Made by a program: the position numbers and the translations under genes
Origin: Omphalotus guepiniiformis
Lineage: Eukaryota > Basidiomycota > Agaricomycetes > Agaricales > Omphalotaceae
Assembly: GCA_028554645.1 (NCBI GenBank)
Contig: JAQOOI010000055.1
Coordinates: forward strand, 1-64,000
Length of the DNA: 64,000 bases
Direction of reading: 5' to 3'
Part shown: in pieces, positions 55,223 to 64,000 of the stretch
Numbering within the stretch: the stretch's first letter is position 1
Layout: every line of letters starts with the position of its first letter
Notes under the pieces: generated by a model
What the model saw: the letters and a program-made list of their open reading frames with translations, nothing else
Told to the model about the DNA's origin: nothing
The model's database searches: none

Positions 55223-55602
55223 CCTTGTCTGTATATACCTCACCTTGGAAACATCTTCTGTACGCAAGTTTGTATATATTAACCCCTATGTTCTGTACAC
55301 AGAGATATCAGTGTCCATCTACTAGGTTCATGCAGATGCATCCTGGATGTATACACATGAGATATGCAAGATGAATTCACCTAATGTACAACTGTATCCA
55401 TATACACAGACTATATACATAAATGATCCTGTTTACCATAGTTTTGTTATTTGTTTAACATATAGCCAGTATATATGAACAACCAAAACATAAATTTTAC
55501 CATCAGATATTTAACATTACTTTCACATATGTTTCACAGTAATTTTCTGTCTGTTATTCTGGATCAATTTTAAATTGGTTTAGCATATTTTTCACACATC
55601 TA

Positions 55603-55740
55603 CACCGCCAAGAATTCAACATAAATCCCACGGAAAAATATTACAATATGGTGAAATAACATGAAAAATTAAACTTTTGATGTAATTTCACCATATTTTT
55701 AACATTTTCCCATGGAATTTATATTGAATTGTTTGCAGTG
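55603..55740. mobile_element. 138-bp MITE with CTA target duplication (right copy)
   Basis: The inverted counterpart of the left MITE: CACCGCCAAGAATTCAACAT to ATTGAATTGTTTGCAGTG, flanked on both sides by CTA. It sits in the equivalent unit of the right CACTA-like element, so insertion preceded duplication of the host element. Confidence 0.85.
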
Positions 55741-56048
55741 CTATTCTATTTCTCTCTGTATTTAACTCTGAATATATCTTATTTGTTCAGCATATCTTCA
55801 GTATATTTGCACCAGCAAAACATGAATGTTATTTTAGAAACATTTAACATTAGTTTCACATTTGTTTAGCATAAGTTCACAGTAATATCCTGTCTGTTAT
55901 TCTGAATTGATTTTGAATTGCTTTAGCATAGTTTCCACACACCTTTTCCATTTGTCTCTGTATTTTATGATGAAACAATCATGATCTTGATTAACATAAT
56001 TGCATCCAAAATTCAATATTTATTTTAAACAATTTTCTCAAAAATAAT

Positions 56049-57100
56049 GTATAGAGTGTATATAGGGTGTATACAGGTCTACAGGGTGTACTACAGGGTG
56101 TATACAGGGTGAGATGTATACAGGGTGCACACAGAGTGTATACAGAGTGCATACAGGGTGGATACAGGGTGGATACAGGGTGGATACAGAGTGCATACAG
56201 GGTGGATACAGAGTGCATACAGAGTGCATACAGAGTGCATACAGAGTGCATACAGGGTGTATACAGAGTGTATACAGGGTGTATACAGGGTGTATACAGG
56301 GTGTATACAGGGTCAGGCTGGATACAGAGTGTATACAGAGTGCATACAGGGTGTATACAGAGTGTATACAGGGTGTATACAGGGTGTATACAGGGTGTAT
56401 ACAGGGTCAGGCTGGATACAGAGTGTATACAGAGTGCATACAGGGTGTATACAGGGTGTATACAGGGTGCATACAGGGTGTATACAGAGTGCATACAGGG
56501 TGCATACAGGGTGCATACAGGGTGTATACAGGGTCAGGCTGGATACAGGGTGCATACAGGGTGTATACAGAGTGCATACAGGGTGCATACAGGGTGCATA
56601 CAGAGTGCATACAGAGTGCATACAGGGTGCATACAGGGTGCATACAGGGTGCATACAGAGTGCATACAGAGTGGATACAGGGTGCATACAGGGTGCATAC
56701 AGTGTGGATACAGGGTGCATACAGGGTGGATACAGAGTGGATACAGAGTGTATACAGGGTGTATACAGGGTGTATACAGAGTGTATACAGGGTGCACACA
56801 GGGTGTATACAGGGTGCATACAGAGTGTATACAGGATGTATACAGGGTGCATACAGAGTGCATACAGAGTGTATACAGAGTGCATACAGGGTGCATACAG
56901 GGTGCATACAGGGTGCATACAGAGTGTATACAGAGTGCATACAGGGTGGATACAGGGTGGATACAGTGTGGATACAGGGTGCATACAGGGTGGATACAGA
57001 GTGCATACAGAGTGCATACAGGGTGGATACAGAGTGTATACAGGGTGTATACAGGTGGGAGTGTATACAGTGTGTATACAGAGTGTATATGGGTGTATAC
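56049..57100 (+). repeat. 11-bp minisatellite block 4 (about 95 units)
   Basis: The longest array: roughly 95 units of GTATACAGGGT with variants GCATACAGAGT and GGATACAGGGT. It includes four GGTCAGGCTGG interruptions-like segments, the clearest at about 56309, 56404 and 56532. Higher-order blocks recur between these interruptions. Long open frames on both strands (up to 394 codons) are a by-product of the 11-bp period. Confidence 0.95.
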
Positions 57101-58080
57101 CTTGTCTGTATATACCTCACCTTGGAAACATCTTCTGTACGCAAGTTTGTATATATTAACCCCTATGTTCTGTATACAGAGATATCAGTGTCCATCTACT
57201 AGGTCCATGCAGATGCATCCTGGATGTATACACATGGGATATGCAAGATGAATTCACCTAATGTACAACTGTATCCATATACACAGACTATATACATAAA
57301 TGATCCTGTTTATCATAGTTTTCTTATTTGTTCAACATATAGCTAGTATATATGAATAACCAAAACATAAATTTTGCCATCAGAAATTTAACATTACTTT
57401 CACATATGTTTAGCATAAGTTCACAGTAATTTTCTGTCTGTTATTCTGAATCAATTTTAAATTGGTTTAGCATATTTTTCACACATCTATTCTATTTCTC
57501 TCTGTATTTAACTCTGAATATATCTTATTTGTTCAGCATATCTTCAGTATATTTGCACAAGCAAAACATGAATGTTACTTTAGAAACATTTAACATTAGT
57601 TTCACATTTGTTGGGCATGAGTTCACAGTAATATCCTGTCTATTATTCTGAATTGATTTTGAATTGCTTTAGCATAGTTTCCACACACCTTTTCCATTTG
57701 TCTCTGTATTTTATGATGAAACAATCATGATCTTGATTAACATAATTGCATCCAAAATTCAATATTTATTTTGAACACTTTTCCCAAAAATAATGATAAG
57801 ATTTTATGGAATTTATGATAAATGATTTTTGATATTTGTTCAAGATCTGTTCACTGTAAATAACTGTGTTTGATGTTGGAGAAATGAAGGTATTGTGTTG
57901 ATACAATTTACTATAATTTGAACATAATTTTAGTATTAGTAGCAAAAAAAATGATGAAAAATTTTGGTATTGATTCAATATATGTTTAGCATTTTCTCAG
58001 ATTTTATGTTAAATTGTGTCCAGTGACAGTTTTGTCTGTATTGCATGCACAGATGTGCTGCCAAAACTGAATTCGTTCCC

Positions 58081-58102
58081 GCCTGCATCCCGTGATGCAG
58101 GC
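58081..58102 (+). repeat. Subterminal hairpin of the autonomous Helitron-like copy
   Basis: Stem GCCTGCATC / GATGCAGGC with loop CCGT, 11 bp before the element end at about 58113. It is identical in sequence and distance to the left copy (20972-20993). Confidence 0.75.
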
Positions 58103-58115
58103 TGACAGTCCAAGT

Positions 58116-58476
58116 TGTCCAATCTTCGCCTTTTCGAAAATGTTGAATCCGCATTATAATAGGGCTGCAGGTTGGTTTGCAGCCCTTCAGATATCGATAT
58201 GCTGGCCTCAGGCGCTTCTCCAGAATGTTCCCTTTTCCTACACGGATACGGACTGGGACCAGAATCTGTGACATGAGACGAAGACTCGGCCACGTTGGGG
58301 AAACTTTGGAGATAGTGCTGAACGAGGGCAGATAAATGAGGTGGGTATACTGGGTCACTGGCCGAGGAATCTGGTTGGTCAATTGACTCCCACACCGCTC
58401 CCGGGCCACTGTGTCCAGGAAGGTATGCCTCCGCAAAAGAACTGAAATCCGACTCAGGGCTTGCAGATGCACTCAT
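58116..58476 (-). pseudogene. Host gene fragment cut by the Helitron-like element
   Basis: An open frame from ATG 58476 (MSASASPESDFSSFAEAYLP) reads into the transposon. The host-derived part ends near KRRRLDN at 58116, and the following 36 codons belong to the Helitron terminus. The sequence is Ser/Pro-rich with RKREHSGEAPEASISI and a basic KRRRLD that could be a nuclear signal, so a regulatory protein is possible. The first exon may lie upstream, as an acceptor-like ATTATCAAAG-less context prevents a firm start. No second half was found in the window. Confidence 0.45.
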
Positions 58477-58563
58477 GAGACTTTGATTATGAAGAGTCTT
58501 GAGGAGTCGAGTAGTGGGACACCAACAGCCTATCGGTGACAAAGTCAAAAGTTCATCACTCAA

Positions 58564-58944
58564 CGTTGAGCGCCCATTGACAGCTTTCTGGAGGATAGAC
58601 GCCTAACGGGAATTCAGCCAACGGTAAACTGGCGGTGAAGCTCGCTGTTACATGTACTTGGATGTAGCATTGAGCCAGTCGAAGATTAACGTTCCATAAT
58701 GTGATAGTAAGCCACCGGTAAGCCAGTAGTAAGCGCTTAAGCGCTCATATTGGAATTTGTCAAATGGCAAGTCAGCATGTGTAGGCTATGACTAGTATAC
58801 AATATTGAAATTTAAGCACGAACAGTGCATCTATAGAGTATTGTAGTATGTAGAACTTATGTTACTCAGGAGGCTAAAAAAAAGTATCGATACATGAGAT
58901 TGTCAGTTCACCACACACCTATCCCAGCACTATCCATAAATCAG
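58564..58944. other. Short intergenic region
   Basis: Separates the disrupted fragment from the zinc-finger gene. AT-rich in the middle (58780-58880), with no supported coding frame. A short near-repeat of AGTAAGC(GC/CA) strings occurs at 58707-58740. Confidence 0.35.
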
Positions 58945-60291
58945 TCAATTCCTAAATCCTCGATTCCGAGTGGTAACGGTGATACAGCAATCATGCGAAT
59001 CAAGACGTTTAGACGAGGAGAATACCTTCCTACATCTATGACAAGCCCACTCAGTGACCTTGCCATGCTGGCGCAACTCATGCCTGAGAAGGTCATGCCG
59101 TCTTGTAAAAGTCTGCTTGCACCTTTTGCAAGGTATCCGCTTCACGGAGCGTTTAACGGGAAAAGTCGTCATCATCGGGCTGTCCTGCCAGTTGTCAGAA
59201 CCTGTACTGGTGGGACTTGACGCCACAGATGACGGTCGCGAATCTAGAAACAGGGAGGATAGAGGTGACGGAGCAGGAGTAGTGAACAGCTCTACTGTCG
59301 AGGTATTATTTGAGTTGTCTAGCAGGCCAGCATTACTGTCGAGGCTGAGGTCGAAGCTAGAAATCATGTTATCCAGGGATGCTATCAACGCACATCAGGA
59401 CGCAGCCATGAAAAAGGGACTCATCCGAACATACCATGAAATTTAGATGTTGACCCGTACCAGGCGTTCAGAATCGGATTGTTCCAAGCAGATTCAGGTT
59501 GAGTGTATTGCGGCGGTGGGCCACATACATCAACGGTTTCTTCGGGTTGGTTGAGGTGACTACCCGTGCAGCACGCATTCATGATGCCCAGCATATTCGC
59601 GGCGACGTTGTTATCTGAAGTGTGACCACAGCTGTCAAAGTCACTGAATTCGGTTTCCAGGAAAGCAGCCTCCGATGACGAAGGAGTCACTGATGATGTC
59701 CATGTATTAGATGGGCTCTCTGGAGTGAACACCGGACCGTCCGCTATCAATGATGGTCCTTTTGGGGAGCTGGCTATGTCTTTTGTAATCGCTAAGAGCC
59801 GCTAAGTAAGTGAAACGTTGAGCATCCCAGGATTAGTTGATCTACTTACCGGCGCTATCTTGGGATGATCCGGGAGGTACGCCTTCCATATAATCTGTGT
59901 AGATCCTGAGACGCCCAGGCTGATCACAGAGTTCTACCCGTAAGACGATGCCCGCAATTACAGACGAGCCTCCTGGCAGGCTAGGACATCCAGGTGACGA
60001 AGGACGAGATTCAAAGCTGAAATTCGGCGGGTGTAGCGTATTGGTGTAATCGCAGCACAGATAAACGCTATCAAGTTGCTCGAGAGAGAAGGTAAAGAGC
60101 ATGGTGATCAGGGGGGCGGGGTACTCATCCGTGTTCCAAGTCCAATGGTATCTTATACCAGATTGAAGACCTAATAACATACGATCTGTCAACGGAGTGG
60201 GTACCTTCAAGACCGAAACAGATCCTCCAGTTCCGGAGCAGGAGAAAAAAGTCGAACCAAAAGCAGTATTCTGTTTCCAGGGAGGACCCAT
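58945..60291 (-). CDS. C2H2 zinc-finger transcription factor
   Basis: Three exons (59850-60291, 59435-59791, 58945-59381; 1236 nt) give 411 residues. The C-terminus has two adjacent zinc fingers: CKRCKQTFTRRHDLLRHELR-QH (C-x2-C-x12-H-x4-H) and CHRCRKVFSSSKRLDSHDCC (C-x2-C-x12-H-x2-C), typical of sequence-specific DNA binding in the nucleus. The region before the fingers is rich in Ser, Thr and Pro, with acidic patches (ETEFSDFDSCG) suitable for activation. The N-terminal exon contains LRVELCDQPGRLRIYTDYME and may be a folded domain I do not recognise. The first intron's acceptor was chosen as CTCTTAG at 59792, which alone keeps frame. Target genes are unknown. Confidence 0.8.
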
Positions 60292-62600
60292 GCAGTACCT
60301 TGTAGTGGTGCCTTGTCAATGATAGAATGATTTACTTCAAGTTTCTAAGTTTCTCCGAGCTTGCTCGGCACCGTCGCTCGACCAATGGACCAGAGGCACG
60401 CGCCAAAGACGGAGAACAAAGTGAAGGATCACAGCAAGAGAGAATCTGAGCCCTAACCGGAAGGTGCGTACGTAGATCACGCTGGTCGAGAATGGATTAC
60501 AGCACTGTTATCTTGCTGGGATTTAGGAGGACAGGGTCTCTAGAAATGTAGAATTCGGTTCGACGGTCACGGATTGCTGGTAGAATCCAATGATAAAAGC
60601 ACATGTCAAGGTGTCATTGATATGCATGAACACTCATCGGATTTTAGAATCGTAAAAATGTTTGAACCTCGGCAGCAAGAGTCCATTCTGGAGTGAAAGC
60701 AGTAAGTGTCACTATGCAGCTGTGCCATTTTGGAACGTGTTTAGTCACGTGTCACCTCGCGTGGCCCCAAAAAGTTCAGATTAACTGAATTTGAAAGTAC
60801 TCCTCGTTCTCATTGACATTCATCTTACTGGACCCTATAGTATCACTATACAGTGTCACACGGAATTAAGAAGGTGAGGATAAAAATATCGCCTTTTTCT
60901 TCGGAGCGCGTGTTAATTACTTTGATGTGGACAAGGAGAACAAAGATGACAACTCAATACCGACCCGGACCCATCTGTAACTCATAAATCTCATTCATTT
61001 GATGGATTCCAGAGCATAACTCAATACGTTGGAGAACAATGGACGGTCATGCATGCTGTTCGTCGGACTGCATATGTGTGGAATAACGTTCTTTGCCGAT
61101 CTCTTCTTGTACATCGACTTCTCAGGCAAGTACCTCTGAGGACACAGGCGTTGCAAACCTCCCGGTCTTTAATAAACATCATCGTCCGGGATGTGCTTCC
61201 GACGCAATCGTCAACTCTGGGCCGGCAATAGTACTGCTCCCGGGCATGTTGACGTGCTGTGGTTCCACAGATTCCCGAGCAGGGCCTAAGCGCACATATC
61301 AAGGCTTGCTGCCAGATTGCTGCTTCCCGCACATGCTTGCCAGAAGATTCGACCTTACCACACCTACACATATCACTCGCGCAGCCCAGCGATTTTCTCG
61401 TGCACGGCAGGATCGTCAAATACACTCACACAGCCTGTCCTTTTGCATCACCTTCGGGGAATACAGTACCTGTTTACATAACTATCAAGTCTCCTGTCAA
61501 GAAGCTCTGGAGAAGTTCTAATGTGTTGACTAGGCTTACAACTGTTCCCGCTCCGAGCAACCCTCTCCTATCTATGATACAGCTCCCTCTTCCATTTGAA
61601 CATCAGAGAAAGAGGAGCTAATTTGCTGCATATCCGATCTCTGTGGCGGATGGATTAGAGCTCAGCAAACCCTAACACACGGTGCCACTCATGCATTCAT
61701 GGCCGGACGATAAAATACTTACGTTTTCTTTCTAGCGCATGGGGAAGAACTTGAAGGATAGGCGTCATTGTTGCCACATATTTCGTGTCGAGATTGCCGC
61801 TGTCAGAACTTAAAGGTCCCCAGTCAGGGATAATCTCGCTGTTGTGCTATTCTTATTCGTCGCAAGTTCCACACCCGCGACATCCTGTAGGAGTTTTTTT
61901 GGCGACTTTCACATGGCGAGGTCAAATAGACGAGGTCAAATGTTCACAGTAACATAAGAATGTCCTCCGATACTTTTCCTAGAGTTCGATGCAGTTCGAT
62001 GCAGTCCGCGAAATTCACCATCACAAAGAGCGAGTCGCGGACACCAATCCGCAGTGTGCTGCGTACTAAGAAGCCAGTGTTGACTATACGACCTCTCGTA
62101 GGAATTTTTGACAAGCGGAAAATTTCTCGTTGGAATCCGAACTGGGGGTTTGGCTGGTTTGGCGCACAGGTGTCCAGATGATAGCCGAGGAAAATTTCTG
62201 GGTTTTTATAGTCCGAGATATGCGAAAACAGACAAAAAGAACCATATCTTGGAGCACAAAGCTGTATGTGTTGTTATTTTTGTCCACCAGTGCAACGCCA
62301 AACGAACTCCAATGCCATGCTGTTACGCGCGTCGCGAGGTTCTCTGAGTTCAGAGTTGAGACGACCATGGTTCAATAGTCTTTGGCCACTTCATATGGCA
62401 GACGCTTCGTGGACGGTTCCAATGCCTATCTTTCTTCCTTCCAGATTCAATGTTTGGAGATATACATGGATTTCAACCTGCGGAGAGGCCAGAGTTACTC
62501 ACGAAATTAATCGCTGCGGATCACATGACCATACTTGCCGACGCGCTGCAAGTGCCTCCGTCTCCAACTGCACTCCACCTGTCTCCACCTTGGCTTTGTC
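60292..62600. other. 2.3 kb stretch without a convincing gene
   Basis: Both strands were read. Open frames of 120-142 codons occur at 61021-61621 on both strands, including a Cys-rich minus-strand frame (CASDMCRCGKVESS), but none has splice partners or known motifs. A direct repeat GTTCGATGCA occurs twice at about 61984-62002. The remainder is probably promoter sequence of the zinc-finger gene and of the SMP gene, or decayed sequence. Confidence 0.4.
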
Positions 62601-62615
62601 TCCGCCGTCAACTGG

Positions 62616-62661
62616 CCAATCATCTCATTCCACTTGATGACGTTTCGCCCGCGCTATATAA
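62616..62661 (+). promoter_or_regulatory. CCAAT box and TATA box of the SMP-repeat gene
   Basis: GGCCAATCA at about 62614-62622 and GCTATATAA at about 62653-62661 lie 147 and 105 bp upstream of the ATG at 62763. A C/T-rich tract (62680-62750) follows, where transcription probably starts. Spacing and order fit a strong regulated fungal promoter. Confidence 0.65.
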
Positions 62662-62762
62662 CCTTCATCCGCAGTTGAGCCTTCCAACTTGACTTCCACT
62701 ATCACCCACTCACCCACTTCACTCTCATCTCACTCTCGTCTTTCTGCTATTAGAATTCCAAG

Positions 62763-63714
62763 ATGTCTACAGCCACGATGACTGAGGTTGCTGTACGAGA
62801 TGCTGCGCATCATGTGTGCGTTTTGTCTCAAATCTTGTTTCCGTTCAAGGCGTATATTGACGTGTTGAATTGCGTGTTTATAGTGGCTCCATTGACTTGA
62901 AGAGTATCGGTGTCGGTGAGTGTACTTCTGGGTCTCAGATTGACTCGAGGAACTAAAGTTTCGCGTTCAACAGCCGATGCTAGGAAAATTATGTCTTATG
63001 AGCACAAGGCGTTGGGTTATCGCCCACCACCTGGTTCTCTAGCTTCTCAAGCCCAAGCTGAAGCCGCAAAGCACCCCGAAGGTGGTCCCGAGCGTCCCGA
63101 CTCTACTGAGTTGAAGAAGGCAGCGCTGAGCGATGCCGCTAAGATTGAGAGTGAAAGGGGACACCCTATTCCGAAGAGTACAGTTGTTGACGGCATTGAT
63201 TTGTCGACTATCAGTGAATGTACGTGGATCAGATGTTTGCGTTGGATTTGTGTTTGATTGTGAGGTCGACAGCTGAGGCTCGTAAACTTATGTCGGAAGA
63301 ACATAAAGCGCTAGGATTCAGACCACCTCCTGGGTCGCTTGCAGCTGATGCACAGGCTGCTGCTGCGAAGCATCCCGAAGGCAAAATTGACAAGACCATC
63401 GACCCTCAACTCTTGATGCAGGCCGCCATTAAGGACGCTGCTCGTATCTCGTGAGTTCTCGTATATCATTGGCCTGCGCGCATATTCTTAGTGTATTCAG
63501 GTCTGAACGTCGCTCCCGTTCCAATACTCCACCCAAAGTTGAAGCTGAGGATTTGTCAGAGGGTGAAGTGAAGACGTTGCAGTCTCTGGAAACCAAACTG
63601 TAAGGGTCACATTCCTATCTGTCCCCACTCGTCTGACTGCTTTCTAGTCTGGATTCGACCAAAGGCACTCTAGCTGCTGAAACTCAGTCCGCCATGGATG
63701 TCGCAGGAAACTGA
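62763..63714 (+). CDS. SMP-repeat (seed-maturation-like) protein
   Basis: Six exons (62763-62815, 62884-62915, 62974-63219, 63273-63450, 63501-63599, 63648-63714; 675 nt) give 224 residues, all joined by GT-AG introns in frame. Two near-identical segments mark it: DARKIMSYEHKALGYRPPPG with SQAQAEAAKHPE, and EARKLMSEEHKALGFRPPPG with ADAQAAAAKHPE. This A-x2-IMS-E-H-LG-RPPPGSLA-QAQAAAAKHP pattern is what I recall of SMP (seed maturation protein, LEA-like) domains in fungi. Such proteins are small, hydrophilic and Ala/Lys-rich, and plausibly protective under drying or stress. No signal peptide. The gene sits behind a TATA box, consistent with strong inducible expression. The end (MDVAGN) is followed by an AT-rich flank. 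Confidence 0.8.
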
Positions 63715-64000
63715 TTCGTTGCTACATATTTCTTTGCGTTCCAAGCATCCCACAATTTTGTACTTTAGCATGGTTTCGCACTTGTACCGATAATGAGAAT
63801 ATTCTGTATTTTTATGCAACCAGTTACGAGTGACTTACGATTTCTTGACAAATGCATTGATTCATTGACGCTCAGGAAAGAATTGCTGATGCTGTGATGG
63901 TACTTAGGCGCGAGAGTCGAAATATTGAATCGGACTTAGCCGAAGGCTCTACTCGTCATGCAGCCTCAGGGTCCCTCTTTGGTCGTCACTTCACCTTTCT
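63715..64000. other. Right edge, downstream flank
   Basis: AT-rich 3' flank of the SMP gene. Near 63850-64000 a further coding-like stretch may begin, but too little is present to judge. Confidence 0.3.

Larger units (their letters stand above)
54593..58025. mobile_element. CACTA-like non-autonomous TIR element carrying minisatellites (right copy)
   Basis: It begins CACTGGATGAAATTTAACAT and ends with ATGTTAAATTGTGTCCAGTG; the inverted repeats cover about 230 bp (54593-54815 against 57790-58025). The flanks are ATA and ACA. It mirrors the left copy at 21049-23974 but has a longer second minisatellite. Two tandem AT-rich units (about 55230-56048 and 57101-57790) repeat one another. No transposase is present. 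Confidence 0.6.
46366..58113 (+). mobile_element. Autonomous Helitron-like element (5'-truncated, disrupted)
   Basis: From 46366 the sequence matches the reversed left copy beginning about 80 bp inside that copy's 5' end; the first 80 bp are not present next to the LTR. It encodes a Rep-helicase protein (46595-54438), then a 3' region with a nested CACTA-like element (54593-58025). It ends with a 9-bp-stem hairpin at 58081-58102, about 11 bp before the boundary in TGACAGTCCAA. The 3' boundary is fixed by comparison with the left copy; sequence beyond CCAAGT differs. It is broken by a solo LTR and by frameshifts, so this copy is probably inactive. Confidence 0.78.

Noticed and set aside
56067..57251. 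394-codon repetitive open frame in minisatellite block 4
   Set aside because: By-product of the stop-free 11-bp repeat, open in other frames and on the other strand as well.
20961..58113. A single giant DNA transposon with 3.5 kb terminal inverted repeats
   Set aside because: The left arm is a bounded insertion within an LTR (the LTR resumes at 24450), and the right arm belongs to an autonomous rolling-circle element; the inverted arrangement arises from two separate copies.
61021..61621. Overlapping open frames on both strands, one Cys-rich
   Set aside because: No splice support, no recognised motif, and equal openness on both strands.

Overview
The window comes from a filamentous fungus, most likely an agaricomycete (mushroom-forming basidiomycete). 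Host genes are dense and carry many 45-75 bp GT-AG introns. They include a meiotic HORMA-domain gene, UPF1, a Mid2-like surface protein and a seed-maturation (SMP) repeat gene. The middle of the window is a thick nest of fungal transposable elements.

Left host arm (1-18960). A small unrecognised gene (2-564, +) is followed by a HOP1-like HORMA/PHD meiotic gene (1869-5538, -). Its protein is recognisable only if seven one-base homopolymer expansions are discounted. Next come a charged hypothetical protein (6717-7676, +), a Ser/Thr-rich single-pass surface protein (8520-10050, +), a complete nine-exon UPF1 helicase (11130-14811, -), a multi-pass membrane protein resembling the DUF7598 family (15560-16806, +) and a small predicted gene (17747-18193, -).

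Transposon nest (18961-58113, about 39 kb). Five copies of one ~1.84 kb LTR are present. Two belong to a complete 16.5 kb Ty3/gypsy-type retrotransposon (29840-46365). It has gag, protease and pol in separate consecutive frames, plus two intron-containing genes on the opposite strand between integrase and the 3' LTR. A second, truncated copy lies directly upstream (20843-29839), and its 5' LTR is split by a non-autonomous Helitron-like element (20961-24449, reversed). An autonomous Helitron-like element (46366 to about 58113) encodes a Rep-helicase protein that is broken by a reversed solo LTR and by frameshifts. Both Helitron-like copies contain a CACTA-like non-autonomous element with ~240 bp terminal inverted repeats. 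That element holds 11-bp minisatellite blocks and a 138-bp MITE with a 3-bp target duplication. Because the two Helitron copies face opposite ways, they form a large imperfect inverted repeat around about 30 kb.

Right host arm (58114-64000). An open reading frame interrupted at the Helitron end (58116-58476, -) is followed by a three-exon C2H2 zinc-finger gene (58945-60291, -), a 2.5 kb stretch with no convincing gene, and a six-exon gene with two SMP-type repeats (62763-63714, +) behind a clear TATA box.

Exon chains for UPF1, the membrane protein, the zinc-finger gene, the surface protein and the SMP gene were checked by summing exon lengths; all are multiples of three. All family assignments are from motifs read by eye; no database search was possible.
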